64,000 nt of DNA from Chthonomonadia bacterium (GTDB taxonomy: Bacteria; Armatimonadota; HRBIN16). The DNA lies in the NCBI GenBank assembly GCA_013314755.1, contig JABUFA010000006.1, positions 1 through 64,000 of the forward strand, in the 5' to 3' direction. Below the pieces are notes generated by a model that saw only the letters and a list, made by a program, of their open reading frames with translations, had not been told where the DNA came from and ran no database searches. Made by a program: the position numbers and the translations under genes. Positions 35,262-44,070 of this stretch are shown piece by piece (the stretch's first letter is position 1; the number at the start of each line of letters is the position of its first letter).

Positions 35262-36491
35262 ATGAAACGGATACGAGTAGGTGCTATTGGCACAGGTGGA
35301 ATCTTTCGCGGTGCGCATCTGCCTGCCTATCCCGACCTGCCCGCCTGCCAGCTGGTAGCGCTTTGCGACGTCTCCGCTGAAAGCCTGTCGGCGACCGAGA
35401 CGCGCATGAAAGAAATCTACAAGCAGAAGGCGAAGCAGGCAGAAGAGCGAGGCGACACCACAACAGCAGAACGCCTTGAGCGAGACCTGAAAGAGGTAAA
35501 GCTGTATCAGGATGTGCAGGCGATGCTGAAGAACGAGGCGCTGGACCTGGTGGACATCTGCACCCAGCCCGTTCTGCACGCACCGATGGCGATTGCCGCG
35601 CTGGAGGCAGGCGTGCACGTGATGTGTGAGAAGCCGATGGCGCGCACGTGGCTGGAGTGTATGCGCGTGGTGGAGACCGTTCAGCGCACGGGCAAACTGT
35701 ATCAGCATAACGAAAACTGGCTCTGGGACCCCTTTTACTACACCGCGAAGAAGCTTATCGACGCAGGCTGGATTGGCGAACCGGTGATGATGTTTCTCGC
35801 CACCGCGCATGGCGGCCCTGAAGGCAATCCGAACTTCTGGAACGCTGAGACGGGTGGAGGTGGCTCCCTGCTGGATAACGGCATTCACGCCATCGGTGCA
35901 TCATGGTATCTGTCGGGGCTGGACAAACAGCCGACCGCCGTCAAAGCCGCCGAGCCGATTGGTATCACCATCCGCATGCCCCAGCGCATCCTATCCGGGC
36001 AGTTCCAGCCGGTACGTGTGGAGGACGATGGGCATATCCTCATCCGCTTCGAGAATCCCCAGACAGGCGCATGGAGCACCGCACACGTGGAAGGCTCGTG
36101 GAGTCATCGCGACTCGCCCGACACGGTAATTATCGGCACGATGGGCAATATCCGATTCACCCACGAGGACGACAGGCGCATCGTGGTGGTGGAGGACGCG
36201 GCGGGCAACTGCCGGCGTGTGGAGGCGACCGGTCCCACATGGGAATACTGGCCCTCGTCCTTCTACGGCGAGATACGCAACATGGTGGAATGCGTGCGAA
36301 AGGGCGTTCGCTCCATCAGCGACGAGAACTTTGGCGCGGAGTGTTCCGCCATTGTGGGGACAGCGTACCTGTCGCAAAAGCGAGGCAAGCGTGCGGTAAC
36401 CCTGGCGGAGTTCAAACGCTTTGCAAACGACATCGCCCGCCGCTATCCCGACTCTGCCGATGCGGAGCTGATGGCGCGTCTCCTGCCCTGA
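35262..36491 (+). CDS. Gfo/Idh/MocA-family oxidoreductase
   Basis: A 409-aa NAD(P)-dependent sugar oxidoreductase. The N-terminal Rossmann motif is VGAIGTGGIFRGAHLPAY (about residues 5-22), the EKPMARTW segment with the catalytic Lys lies near residue 127, and GGGSLLDNGIHAIG marks the C-terminal alpha/beta domain. A 30-residue coiled insertion (MKEIYKQKAKQAEERGDTT) after the first strand-helix is unusual. It is preceded by CAGGAGGGTT and follows the pilin-like gene by 57 bases. The substrate is unknown; an inositol or deoxy-sugar derivative is typical for the family. Confidence 0.9.
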   Translation: MKRIRVGAIGTGGIFRGAHLPAYPDLPACQLVALCDVSAESLSATETRMKEIYKQKAKQAEERGDTTTAERLERDLKEVKLYQDVQAMLKNEALDLVDICTQPVLHAPMAIAALEAGVHVMCEKPMARTWLECMRVVETVQRTGKLYQHNENWLWDPFYYTAKKLIDAGWIGEPVMMFLATAHGGPEGNPNFWNAETGGGGSLLDNGIHAIGASWYLSGLDKQPTAVKAAEPIGITIRMPQRILSGQFQPVRVEDDGHILIRFENPQTGAWSTAHVEGSWSHRDSPDTVIIGTMGNIRFTHEDDRRIVVVEDAAGNCRRVEATGPTWEYWPSSFYGEIRNMVECVRKGVRSISDENFGAECSAIVGTAYLSQKRGKRAVTLAEFKRFANDIARRYPDSADAELMARLLP

Positions 36492-36548
36492 TGCAAAAAA
36501 TATCTGGGCAAAAGCGCAAAAACGCCCGTTGTGGTACGAATCTTGCAA

Positions 36549-36659
36549 TGTACAGGGGTAGAAGCCTGAGCAGGCTACCCGGTCGCTTGATCGCCCTTGC
36601 TGGGCAAGCGTTACTGCGACCACTCTGAGGTGGGAGCGCACTGATGGTTCTACATTACA
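36549..36659 (+). ncRNA. Candidate structured RNA between two convergent genes
   Basis: The 258-base gap between two tail-to-tail genes holds a compact fold. TGTA (36549-36552) pairs with TACA (36656-36659), and GTAGAA (36558-36563) with TTCTAC (36648-36653). Inside are a hairpin GCCTG-AG-CAGGC (36564-36575), a longer arm GGTCGC/GCGACC (36581-36586 with 36616-36621) topped by CGC/GCG and TTGC/GCAA, and a possible third arm CTC/GAG. This is a closed multi-branch junction. An intrinsic terminator follows at 36698. No promoter is obvious, so it could instead be a processed 3' UTR. I recognise no known RNA class. Confidence 0.35.
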
Positions 36660-36697
36660 GACGCCGCAGAATAACTGGTTAACAATCTGCAGAAGGT

Positions 36698-36745
36698 GGT
36701 CCCGGGTACGCTATCCCCCCAACCCCCGGGACCGATTTTCTTTTC
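36698..36745 (+). terminator. Intrinsic terminator
   Basis: GGTCCCGGG (36698-36706) pairs perfectly with CCCGGGACC (36725-36733); then GATTTTCTTTTCG supplies the T-rich tail. It ends rightward transcripts from the oxidoreductase or the candidate RNA. Confidence 0.85.
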
Positions 36746-36749
36746 GTCT

Positions 36750-38024
36750 CTATCGCTTCGCCAGCACTTCGCGCTCGTAGCGACGCACTTCATCCAGCCA
36801 TGCCGCACCGACCGGCACGCCCTGCATCTCGCAGTAGTAGTCCCAGACCGCGCTGTAGGGCAGGGTTTTCACCTCTTCCATCAGCGCAAGGCGGGCGGTG
36901 CGGTCGCCAGAGGCTTCCAGACTCTTTAACATGTGCGTGGGTTCCAGCAGGGCAATCAGCAGTGCTTTCAACATCGCCCTGGTGCCTATCACCCAGGCGG
37001 CCACCCGGTTGATGCTCGCATCGAAATAGTCCAGCCCGATATGCACCCTGTCCAGCGCATTCCCCCGCACAATCTCCTCGGCGATAGAGCGTGTCTCATC
37101 GTTGAGAATCACCACGTGGTCGCTATCCCAGCGAATGCCGCGGCTGACGTGCAGGAGTATCTCCGGCAGGAAGAGGAGCACCGCAGAGATTTTATCGGCT
37201 ATCTGCTCCGTCGGGTGGAAGTGACCGGTGTCGATGCATATCAGCAGGTTATGTTTGACGGCATAGGGCAGGTAGAACTCCCAAGAACCTGCCACGTAGC
37301 TCTCGGAGCCGATACCGAACAGCTTGGACTCGACGGCATCTTTCACATAGCGACTGTCCAGAGGCTCCCGGTAGATGGCATCCAGCGATTCCTTCAGCCG
37401 CTGGCGTGGCGCCCACCGGTCGGCGGGAAGGTCTTTTTCGCCGTCGGGTATCCACAGGTTATGGATGCAGGCGCTGCCCTGCGCTTTGCCCATCGCCTCG
37501 GCGATTCTCCTGCAGGCAATGGCGTGCTCAATCCAGAACTGGCGGACGCCGCTGTCTGCGCTGGCAAGTGTCCAGCCGTCACTGGCAAGCGGGTGGGCAA
37601 AGAAAGTGCCGTTGAAATCCAGAGGGATGCCGTGTTGTTTCGACCAGTCTATCCAGCTCTGGAAGTGTTTCGGCTCCAGCTGGTTACGCTCCACCTTCTC
37701 GGGATAATCCACGTAGAAGGCGTGCAGGTTCAGGCGGTGTTTGCCCGGGATGAGGCTGTATGCTTTGGCGAGGTCGGCGCGAAGCTCGTCGGGAGTGCGC
37801 GCTTTGCCCGGATAGTTGCCCGTGACCGCCAGCCCGCCTCCCAGCTCCTGCGAGGATTTTTCGAATCCGCCCACGTCATCGCCCTGCCAGCAGTGCAGGG
37901 AGATGGAAATCGCCTTCATCTGCTCCAGCACGCGGTTGGTATCCACGCCATAGAGGGCGTATACCTCCTTTGCCTGCTGGTAGCGATGCTCGATCGTCTT
38001 ACCATCCAGCCTGGGCATGTTCAT
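36750..38024 (-). CDS. rhaA: L-rhamnose isomerase
   Basis: It converts L-rhamnose to L-rhamnulose, the substrate of the rhaB kinase. The 424-aa protein has ISISLHCWQGDDVGGFE (about residues 40-56), VTGNYPGKARTPDELR, LNLHAFYVDY, the metal-ligand region CIDTGHFHPTEQ, and WDSDHVVILND with further His/Asp ligands. These are the signatures of the RhaA family with a binuclear Mn2+ site. The ATG overlaps the adenylate-ligase stop codon as ATGA, and AGGAGG lies 9 bases upstream. It shares its transcript with glycan-type genes rather than with rhaB. Confidence 0.93.
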   Translation of the reverse strand: MNMPRLDGKTIEHRYQQAKEVYALYGVDTNRVLEQMKAISISLHCWQGDDVGGFEKSSQELGGGLAVTGNYPGKARTPDELRADLAKAYSLIPGKHRLNLHAFYVDYPEKVERNQLEPKHFQSWIDWSKQHGIPLDFNGTFFAHPLASDGWTLASADSGVRQFWIEHAIACRRIAEAMGKAQGSACIHNLWIPDGEKDLPADRWAPRQRLKESLDAIYREPLDSRYVKDAVESKLFGIGSESYVAGSWEFYLPYAVKHNLLICIDTGHFHPTEQIADKISAVLLFLPEILLHVSRGIRWDSDHVVILNDETRSIAEEIVRGNALDRVHIGLDYFDASINRVAAWVIGTRAMLKALLIALLEPTHMLKSLEASGDRTARLALMEEVKTLPYSAVWDYYCEMQGVPVGAAWLDEVRRYEREVLAKR

Positions 38025-39364
38025 GGCGTTGAACCTCCTGCTTGTTCGAATTGGCGAATCACAAACGGTATCTTGTTCTGCGCGGTGCGCACCAGTTCCT
38101 CAACCACTTCAACCTCTACCTGCATCTCGGCGGGCAGCTTCAGCGAGGTGTTATGCAGTATCTGCTGTCGGTCGCGCTCACCGAAGCCGGCGGCAGGAAC
38201 CACCAGAATGCGCACACGATGCAGGGACTCCTGAATGACCTGCATGCGCACCACATGTTCCACGTCGCGCGGGATATGGTCAATGCCCATCAGGTGCGCG
38301 CCGTCAGGAGCGACAAGGTAATCTCCGTACCTGCCCAGCACGCCACCAAAGGGATCCACTCCATAGCATATAGCTTCTCGGTGCGCTTCCGATAATCCCG
38401 CCGGCAGGCGTATCAAATCGCCCGTTCGGTAGCGCACTAACGGCATCCGCAGGTTCCACAGGTTCGTGCCCACAATCTCGTACAGGACCATGCCATCTTC
38501 TTCTCCCACTGGCAGCAGCTCCACCAGCGCGTATCCCGGCAGGAACCGATACTCGCCCTCGCGGAAGCTGTAGGCAAACGCCACACGCTCCGCCTGTCCA
38601 TAGTAGTCCACCAGTTCCGCCCCCAGCACCTGCTGTGCCAGCCGCCGTGTGTGAGGTGTCAACGTTTCGGATGAGGTAACAACCAGCGGAATCTGCAGGC
38701 ACATCCCCGTCTCCTGCAGAAGCCTACACAGCGATTCCAGCGAGGTGGGATACGCCATCAGGCAGTCGGGAGCGAACGCCTGCAGGGCAGCGTGGTAGGC
38801 GTCAATCGTCTGGGGACTGAGGTGGTTCGAGGACATCACCATCCTGCGCCCGCCGGCGACAAACTTCCAGAAGGGAGGCTGCCTGTCGGCAGGGTCTTTG
38901 ATGCTATCGCCGCGAAGCACAGCCGTACGAGCGGTTCGGGGAACGATACCTTTCGCCAGTATCAGACGGTCGATACTTGCCTGCTCCACTGCCACCGAAC
39001 TGAAGGAGCGATACAGCTTCAAAGGCAAACCGGTGGTTCCGCTGGTGCTGGCAGGACTGCTCAGCCACACCGGCGCCAGCACGAACGCCAGCGGGTCATC
39101 GCGCACAAGAGATTTCTCCAGCAGGGGCCACTCGGAGAGGTTCTGTCCTGCTCCCACTTTCCTGCCGTAGCGGGTGCGAGAAGCTGCCTGCAGGACGGTG
39201 TGCAGTCGCTGTGTTGTGAACCGCTTGCGCTCCTCCAGAGGGGCGTTTTCCAGACGGTCAAACAGACGAAGTGCTGTGGGATAAAACAGCGGATTGCGTC
39301 GTAACAGCAGGTCACCAAGAACCTGTCCCTTCAGGGAGGCAGAAAGACTCTTCAGGATACTCAT
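38021..39364 (-). CDS. Phenylacetate-CoA ligase/CapK-like adenylate-forming protein
   Basis: A 447-aa member of the ANL superfamily, in the CapK/PaaK branch found in polysaccharide biosynthesis loci. The ATP-binding P-loop is STSGTTGLPLKLYR (about residues 110-123), VDYYGQAERVAF corresponds to motif A5, and LVRYRTGDLIRLP to motif A7. The C-terminal hinge region (GRYGDYLVAPDGAHLMGIDHI) is present. Such proteins activate an acyl or amino acid for attachment to a sugar or lipid; the substrate is unknown. It is coupled by 4-base overlaps to the glycosyltransferase upstream and rhaA downstream. Confidence 0.85.
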   Translation of the reverse strand: MSILKSLSASLKGQVLGDLLLRRNPLFYPTALRLFDRLENAPLEERKRFTTQRLHTVLQAASRTRYGRKVGAGQNLSEWPLLEKSLVRDDPLAFVLAPVWLSSPASTSGTTGLPLKLYRSFSSVAVEQASIDRLILAKGIVPRTARTAVLRGDSIKDPADRQPPFWKFVAGGRRMVMSSNHLSPQTIDAYHAALQAFAPDCLMAYPTSLESLCRLLQETGMCLQIPLVVTSSETLTPHTRRLAQQVLGAELVDYYGQAERVAFAYSFREGEYRFLPGYALVELLPVGEEDGMVLYEIVGTNLWNLRMPLVRYRTGDLIRLPAGLSEAHREAICYGVDPFGGVLGRYGDYLVAPDGAHLMGIDHIPRDVEHVVRMQVIQESLHRVRILVVPAAGFGERDRQQILHNTSLKLPAEMQVEVEVVEELVRTAQNKIPFVIRQFEQAGGSTP

Positions 39365-40455
39365 TTCCCCTGCTCCGCCAGGACGGACTGATATATCTGG
39401 TAAAGCTTCTGCCAGTAGTGGGCGATGTCCAGATGCTCTACGCTGGAACGCGCGTTTATGCCCATCTGCAGGCGCAGGGGTTCGTTTTCTATAAGCTCCT
39501 GCATCGCCTGCGCAATAGCGGGAATGTCCGTTGGAGGCACCAGCAGACCATTCACCCCATGCTGAACCACTTCGGGAATACCGCCAACAGGCGAGGTAAT
39601 GACGGGCAGTCCCCAGCTCATCGCCTCCAGAACGCTCATGGGCAGACCTTCGTTCAGGGAGGGAAGCACAAAGATATCCGCGCTGGCGAAGAGAGTGTTT
39701 CGCTGTTCGGCAGTTACCCAGTCCATCACGGTAACCTGCTTATCCAGCCCCAGATTGCTTACCTCTTGGCGCACACTTTCCACGTTACCATCACCCGCCA
39801 TGGCCAGATGCGCGCGCTTCAGCACTTCTTCCGGCAGGGCACTCAGTGCCTGTACCACTCGAGTTGCCCCCTTAATGTGCCCCATTCTTCCGAGAAAAAG
39901 CAGGGTAACACAGCTCCTGTTGCCTCGGCTGGGCGGTGTGCTCGGCATGTCCACCGGATTGGGGAGCACCGCAACACGCTCTGAGGGCAAGCCGAATTGC
40001 CCGGTATAATATTGCTTCCACCCTTCCGACAGGGCGATCAGCCGTCGGCTTCGCCTGAGCATTCGAGCAATCCATCGCTGGAGCACGCGTGGCTGGCGGG
40101 AGTAGAAGTCGCGAAACTCTCCTCCGTGGGCGTGCAGGATATATGGCTCGCCAGCCATTTGGGCAAGCATAGCAAAAACGGATTTCCGCCACGTGCTGGC
40201 GCGACTCGCGAAATGGATATGCACCAGGTCCACGTGCCCGACAAGCAAGGCAGGTATGAAACGTGCCACTGCCCCCAGAAAGACGAACAGCTTGTACAAT
40301 GCCGAGCCGTCGCGCATGGTGGCAATGTGGCGAATTTTTATTCCTGCAGGAGCGTGCGCCAGAATCAACTTTTCCACCGAAGAGACTCCCCCACGAACAT
40401 CCAGCGCGGGTCCGAGCATGATGATATGTATGGCATCCCTGCCCTGTGCGCTCAT
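39361..40455 (-). CDS. Glycosyltransferase family 4 protein
   Basis: A 364-aa GT-B enzyme. The N-terminal domain has MLGPALDVRGGVSSVEKLIL and HAHGGEFRDFYS; the C-terminal domain has LFLGRMGHIKGATRVVQAL, NTLFASADIFVLPSLNEGLP and MSVLEAMSWGLPVI (the E-x7-E motif is in the NEGLPMSVLE region). The ATG at 40455 with AGAGG just before it is preferred; in-frame upstream starts exist at 40473 and 40500. It lies 54 bases past the hydrogenase protease stop codon, so read-through from the hdr-mvh operon is possible. Its coupling with the CapK-like gene suggests envelope or exopolysaccharide synthesis. Confidence 0.87.
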   Translation of the reverse strand: MSAQGRDAIHIIMLGPALDVRGGVSSVEKLILAHAPAGIKIRHIATMRDGSALYKLFVFLGAVARFIPALLVGHVDLVHIHFASRASTWRKSVFAMLAQMAGEPYILHAHGGEFRDFYSRQPRVLQRWIARMLRRSRRLIALSEGWKQYYTGQFGLPSERVAVLPNPVDMPSTPPSRGNRSCVTLLFLGRMGHIKGATRVVQALSALPEEVLKRAHLAMAGDGNVESVRQEVSNLGLDKQVTVMDWVTAEQRNTLFASADIFVLPSLNEGLPMSVLEAMSWGLPVITSPVGGIPEVVQHGVNGLLVPPTDIPAIAQAMQELIENEPLRLQMGINARSSVEHLDIAHYWQKLYQIYQSVLAEQGK

Positions 40456-40509
40456 GCCTCTATTTTGCCACATCCCGTAACGAACCGCAAGACAGGGCAC
40501 ACCGGGGCG

Positions 40510-41037
40510 TTAAGAAGGCTGAGAAGCAGGGGAATCTTGACGGTGCTGGTCCGGCTGAGAGCCGGGGTTCTGCCACTCGTCCAGTATCTGCAGAGCGCGT
40601 TGGACGAGGCGGGGCAGGGAGGTGCGAACCGGCTCCGAGAAGCCGATGCCGAACTCGTAAGGGTTCAGCACCTCCATTGCGAGGATGCGAATCTCCTGCG
40701 GGAACACCACCTGCAGGCGACGTGCCATCTCCATCACTTCCGGCAAGCCGGCGTAATGCGGCGAGGGCGCCACCACCCGGCGAAAGTCCTCCGGCTGGAA
40801 CTCCAGCACGGTTCCCGGCGGATAGCGCCCTGTTACTACCGAATCGATCAACAGCGCGCGGGCGTAGCCTTCCATCAGCTCCAGCAGTGCCAGACCAGCT
40901 TCCCCAGTCTGCACCACGTCCACCGAGCCGTCCACCCGCCCGGCAATCTGGCGCGCTGCCTCCAGCCCCACGCCGTCATCGCCGAGCAGGTCGTTGCCCA
41001 GAGCCAGTACCAGCGTACGCCCGTTTTGCTCGTTCAT
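40510..41037 (-). CDS. [NiFe]-hydrogenase maturation endopeptidase
   Basis: A 175-aa HyaD/HycI-family protease, which removes the C-terminal peptide of the hydrogenase large subunit after nickel insertion. It starts LVLALGNDLLGDDGVGLEAA, the family signature with the nickel-sensing Asp (about residue 20). LIDSVVTGRYPPGTVLEFQ gives the second conserved Asp, and SPHYAGLPEVMEMA the conserved His. A Gln-, Pro- and Ser-rich C-terminal tail is extra. Its ATG overlaps the mvhA stop codon by 4 bases, and mvhA still carries a 25-residue C-terminal extension for it to remove. HypA-F are not in the window. Confidence 0.92.
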   Translation of the reverse strand: MNEQNGRTLVLALGNDLLGDDGVGLEAARQIAGRVDGSVDVVQTGEAGLALLELMEGYARALLIDSVVTGRYPPGTVLEFQPEDFRRVVAPSPHYAGLPEVMEMARRLQVVFPQEIRILAMEVLNPYEFGIGFSEPVRTSLPRLVQRALQILDEWQNPGSQPDQHRQDSPASQPS

Positions 41038-42560
41038 CGCTTCTGCTGATGGATAACCTCGCCCTGTGCGTTGTACACGCTCAGCACCAGCGGCATCTGT
41101 CCCGGCAGGGAGTGTGTGGCGCAGGCATGGCAGGGGTCGTATGCCCGAAACGCCATCTCCACCTTGTTCAGAAGCCCTTCGGACACCTCGCCGCCGTGGA
41201 TTAGCCCCTTCGCCGCCTTTTCCACGCTCATCGCCATACGGGCGGAGTTGTTCTGCGTGGCGACGATAAGGTTCACCTTGCGCAGGATGCCGTCCTCATC
41301 GGTCTCGTAGTGATGGAACAGCGTTCCGCGCGGCGCCTCCACCACCCCGATGCCGACCGTTGGGCTGGTGGTGGGGATAACGCGCAGGTTGGTGCTGGTG
41401 ATTTCAGGGTCGTTAATCAGCTCGTTGATGCGTTCGGCGGCGTATACCATCTCGATAACGCGCGCCCAGTGGTTCGCCAGCGTATGGTGCACAGGCTTCT
41501 GCCCGAAGGCGTTGAAGAACTCCTCGTAGGCTTTCTGCGCTTCGGGAGTGGCCATCCCATCGGAGGCGTTCAGCCGTGCCAGCGGCGCCACCGAGTAGAT
41601 TCCGCTCTCCCTGCCGTCGGTGAAGCCCTTCCAGCCAACGCCCTTCAGGTAGCAGAACTTCACGTAGCTCCAGGGTTCCACGTGTTCGGCGATGTAGTCC
41701 AGATATGCCTGCGCGGCGAACTTCGCATATTCGCTTCCCTCAGGCGAAACCACTCGTATCTTGCCATCGTAGAAGTTCACGCGGTTCTTCTCGTCCACCA
41801 GCCCCATGTAGTAGGTGCGATGGGTGTAAGTGTCGGAGGTGATAAGGTCCATGTAGGCAGGGTTTTTCAGCACCACGTCCTTAAACACCTGCAGGGTGAA
41901 CAGCGCAAACTCCAGAGCGTCTTTGGCAAGTTGCTGGAACTGCGGCAGGTCTTCCGGGGCAATGCCCTTCGCCACACCGCCTGGCAGTCCCAGCACGGGA
42001 TGCACCACCTTTCCGCCCAGGTAGGCGATAAACTCGCGCAGGCGACGGCGGGTAGTAATCACGCGCTTGCCGATGTCCACGCCCACGGTCTGAATCACGC
42101 CCAGCACGTTGCGCATTTCGGGCGGCGCATCGGGACCGACGATGAAGTCGGGTCCGCCCAGCACGTACACGTGCAGGGCATGGTCCTCCAGCATGAAGGT
42201 GTTGTAGACCAGCTCGCGGATTTTCTTCGCGGGCGAAGGCGGTTCCACGCGATAGAGGTCGTCCAGAGCTTTGGTGGACGCCATATGGTGCGCGGTCGGG
42301 CAGACTCCGCAGATGCGGCTGGTAATCTGGGGCATGTCCTCCGCCGGTCGCCCAAGGGAGAACACTTCAAAGCCGCGCAGTTCGGGCACCTGGAAGTAGG
42401 CACGCTCGACCTCGCCCTGCTCGTTGAGGAAGATGTCTATTTTGCCATGCCCCTCCAGACGGGTAATCGGGTCGACGGTGATACGCCTGCGCTGGGCGTG
42501 GTATGCCTCATTGGCGCGGGTTTGCGCTTCGTTCCATACGGTCTGGATGCTTTCGTCCAT
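41034..42560 (-). CDS. mvhA: [NiFe]-hydrogenase large subunit, MvhA-like (group 3)
   Basis: A 508-aa catalytic subunit that holds the NiFe(CN)2CO site and oxidises or makes H2. The proximal motif RICGVCPTAHH (C84 and C87) and the distal motif DPCHACATH (C477, C480, H483) supply all four metal-binding cysteines. The 25 residues after H483 are the expected protease-removed tail, so the gene product is a maturation-competent precursor. The N-terminal ITVDPITRLEGHGKI is also typical. Together with mvhG and mvhD and the hdr genes it forms a F420-non-reducing (group 3c-type) hydrogenase module. A second internal frame is a shadow. Confidence 0.95.
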   Translation of the reverse strand: MDESIQTVWNEAQTRANEAYHAQRRRITVDPITRLEGHGKIDIFLNEQGEVERAYFQVPELRGFEVFSLGRPAEDMPQITSRICGVCPTAHHMASTKALDDLYRVEPPSPAKKIRELVYNTFMLEDHALHVYVLGGPDFIVGPDAPPEMRNVLGVIQTVGVDIGKRVITTRRRLREFIAYLGGKVVHPVLGLPGGVAKGIAPEDLPQFQQLAKDALEFALFTLQVFKDVVLKNPAYMDLITSDTYTHRTYYMGLVDEKNRVNFYDGKIRVVSPEGSEYAKFAAQAYLDYIAEHVEPWSYVKFCYLKGVGWKGFTDGRESGIYSVAPLARLNASDGMATPEAQKAYEEFFNAFGQKPVHHTLANHWARVIEMVYAAERINELINDPEITSTNLRVIPTTSPTVGIGVVEAPRGTLFHHYETDEDGILRKVNLIVATQNNSARMAMSVEKAAKGLIHGGEVSEGLLNKVEMAFRAYDPCHACATHSLPGQMPLVLSVYNAQGEVIHQQKR

Positions 42561-42573
42561 CGTTCATCCCTCC

Positions 42574-43542
42574 TCAACGAGTCACTTTCGCACGCAGTAG
42601 CGATTTCGCCAGCGAGTAGCGGTAGAAGGTTCCCACCGGGTCCACGATACCGTCCAGTATCTTCTCGATATCCTCTGGCTCGCGCGCGTTCACCGAGGAT
42701 GCCAGCGCAGAGAGTATCTTGGCGCCCTGGTCGCGCACGCGCGAGGTGGGACCGAAACAACCGGTGCAGGGCATGTTGCCGCGAATGCACTGCGCCTCAC
42801 AGCCCGAACGGGTGGCAGGTCCCATGCAGATAATGCCCTGCGCGAGGAAGCATGTTTCGGGGTCTATTTGCGTCCAGTGCGGCCTCTTGAACTCGTTGAT
42901 CTTCAGGTCCACGGGTTTGGTCTCCTTGCGCGGACAGCTGTCGCACTGGGCGGTGTCGGGCGCCAGCACGGTTCCTTTCGGTGGCAGGTTGCCCGACAGG
43001 AGCGTCAGCACCGCCTGCTTCAGCAGTTTGGGCGTCGGCGGACAGCCGGGCAGGTAGTAGTCCACCTCCACCACCTGGTCCAGACTGCGCACCAGTCCCC
43101 GGAACTCCGGCAGGGTGACCGCCGTGCCGTTGTCGCGGTGTCGTGGTTGCGGGCGCACGCGCTCCTCGTTCACCACGCTGGGAGCCTCTTCATAGACATA
43201 GCGCAGAATCTGCTCGCGGGTGAACTGGTTGGCAAGGCTGGGGATACCGCCGGTATGCGCACATGAGCCGTAGGCGATGAGTATCTGGCTCTTGCGTCGA
43301 AGCAGATGCGCCATCTCCTCCTGTTCAGAGGTGCGGATGGAGCCGTTCACCATCGTGGCAAGGATGGAACCATCGGGCATTGCCTCCACGTCCTTGCGCT
43401 TGAAGTCCATCGCCACGGGCCAGAAGACGATGTCCACCGCCTGAGCGACCTCCAGGATGTCCTCTGCGAGGTCGACGATGGACTCCTCACATCCGCCGCA
43501 CGAGGCGCACCAGTAGAACGCGACTTTGGGCTTGTCAGGCAT
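42574..43542 (-). CDS. mvhG: [NiFe]-hydrogenase small subunit, MvhG-like
   Basis: A 322-aa iron-sulfur electron-transfer subunit. The ATG at 43542 follows GAGGAGG and begins MPDKPKVAFYWCASCGGCEES, giving the proximal-cluster cysteines. LIAYGSCAHTGGIPS and YYLPGCPPTPKLL supply the remaining proximal ligands. A C-terminal Cys-rich block (CDSCPRKE, CFLAQGIICMGPATRSGC and EAQCIRGNMPCTGCFGP) supports two more [4Fe-4S] clusters. No Tat signal is seen, which fits a cytoplasmic enzyme. It overlaps mvhD by 8 bases. Confidence 0.93.
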   Translation of the reverse strand: MPDKPKVAFYWCASCGGCEESIVDLAEDILEVAQAVDIVFWPVAMDFKRKDVEAMPDGSILATMVNGSIRTSEQEEMAHLLRRKSQILIAYGSCAHTGGIPSLANQFTREQILRYVYEEAPSVVNEERVRPQPRHRDNGTAVTLPEFRGLVRSLDQVVEVDYYLPGCPPTPKLLKQAVLTLLSGNLPPKGTVLAPDTAQCDSCPRKETKPVDLKINEFKRPHWTQIDPETCFLAQGIICMGPATRSGCEAQCIRGNMPCTGCFGPTSRVRDQGAKILSALASSVNAREPEDIEKILDGIVDPVGTFYRYSLAKSLLRAKVTR

Positions 43543-44062
43543 GGGTTGCCACCTCCTCGCTTTGTGCTTCCGCCTCGAGGGAAGCCAGCTCAGCATCCCA
43601 CTCTTTGAACCGTCTCGTCAGGCGCAGGGGGCCTAGAGCGCGCACCTGCTCCACCATCTCGTTAATGGTCTTGCTCACCTTTTCGCCTTCGGAAGCGGCA
43701 ATCCACTCCAGGCGCAAGCGCCCTTCCTCGATGCCCAAATCGCGAATCAGGCGACGGAGCAGGTGATAACGACGCAGGGTCTTGTAGTTGCCCTCCGCAT
43801 AGTGACAGTCTCCCGGATGACAGCCGCCAATCAGCACTCCGTCTGCGCCGTGCGCAAAAGCATCCAGTACAAATTGCGGGTCCACACGCCCCGAACACAT
43901 TACGCGAATCACGCGCACGTTCGGGGCGTAGCCCATTCGGGAGACGCCCGCCAGATCCGCTGCCGTATAGGTACACCAGTTGCAGAAGAACGCCACGATA
44001 AGTGGTTCCCACTGCACACTGGTGGAGAGCTGGTCGGTTACAGGTTTATCTTCCATGCTCAT
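43535..44062 (-). CDS. mvhD: MvhD-like hydrogenase iron-sulfur (delta) subunit
   Basis: A 175-aa small [2Fe-2S] protein that bridges the hydrogenase and HdrA in methanogen complexes. The cysteine pattern is CNWCTYTAADLAG, VMCSGRVD, GGCHPGDCHY. The last third is a helical extension (residues about 120-175). Its position between hdrA and mvhG repeats the archaeal order and explains how electrons would pass to HdrA. Confidence 0.93.
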   Translation of the reverse strand: MSMEDKPVTDQLSTSVQWEPLIVAFFCNWCTYTAADLAGVSRMGYAPNVRVIRVMCSGRVDPQFVLDAFAHGADGVLIGGCHPGDCHYAEGNYKTLRRYHLLRRLIRDLGIEEGRLRLEWIAASEGEKVSKTINEMVEQVRALGPLRLTRRFKEWDAELASLEAEAQSEEVATHA

Positions 44063-44070
44063 CCCTCCGT

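Noticed and set aside
36549-36659. 6S, SRP, tmRNA or RNase P RNA
   Set aside because: None of the conserved signatures of these RNAs that I know is present, so it is only called a candidate structured RNA.
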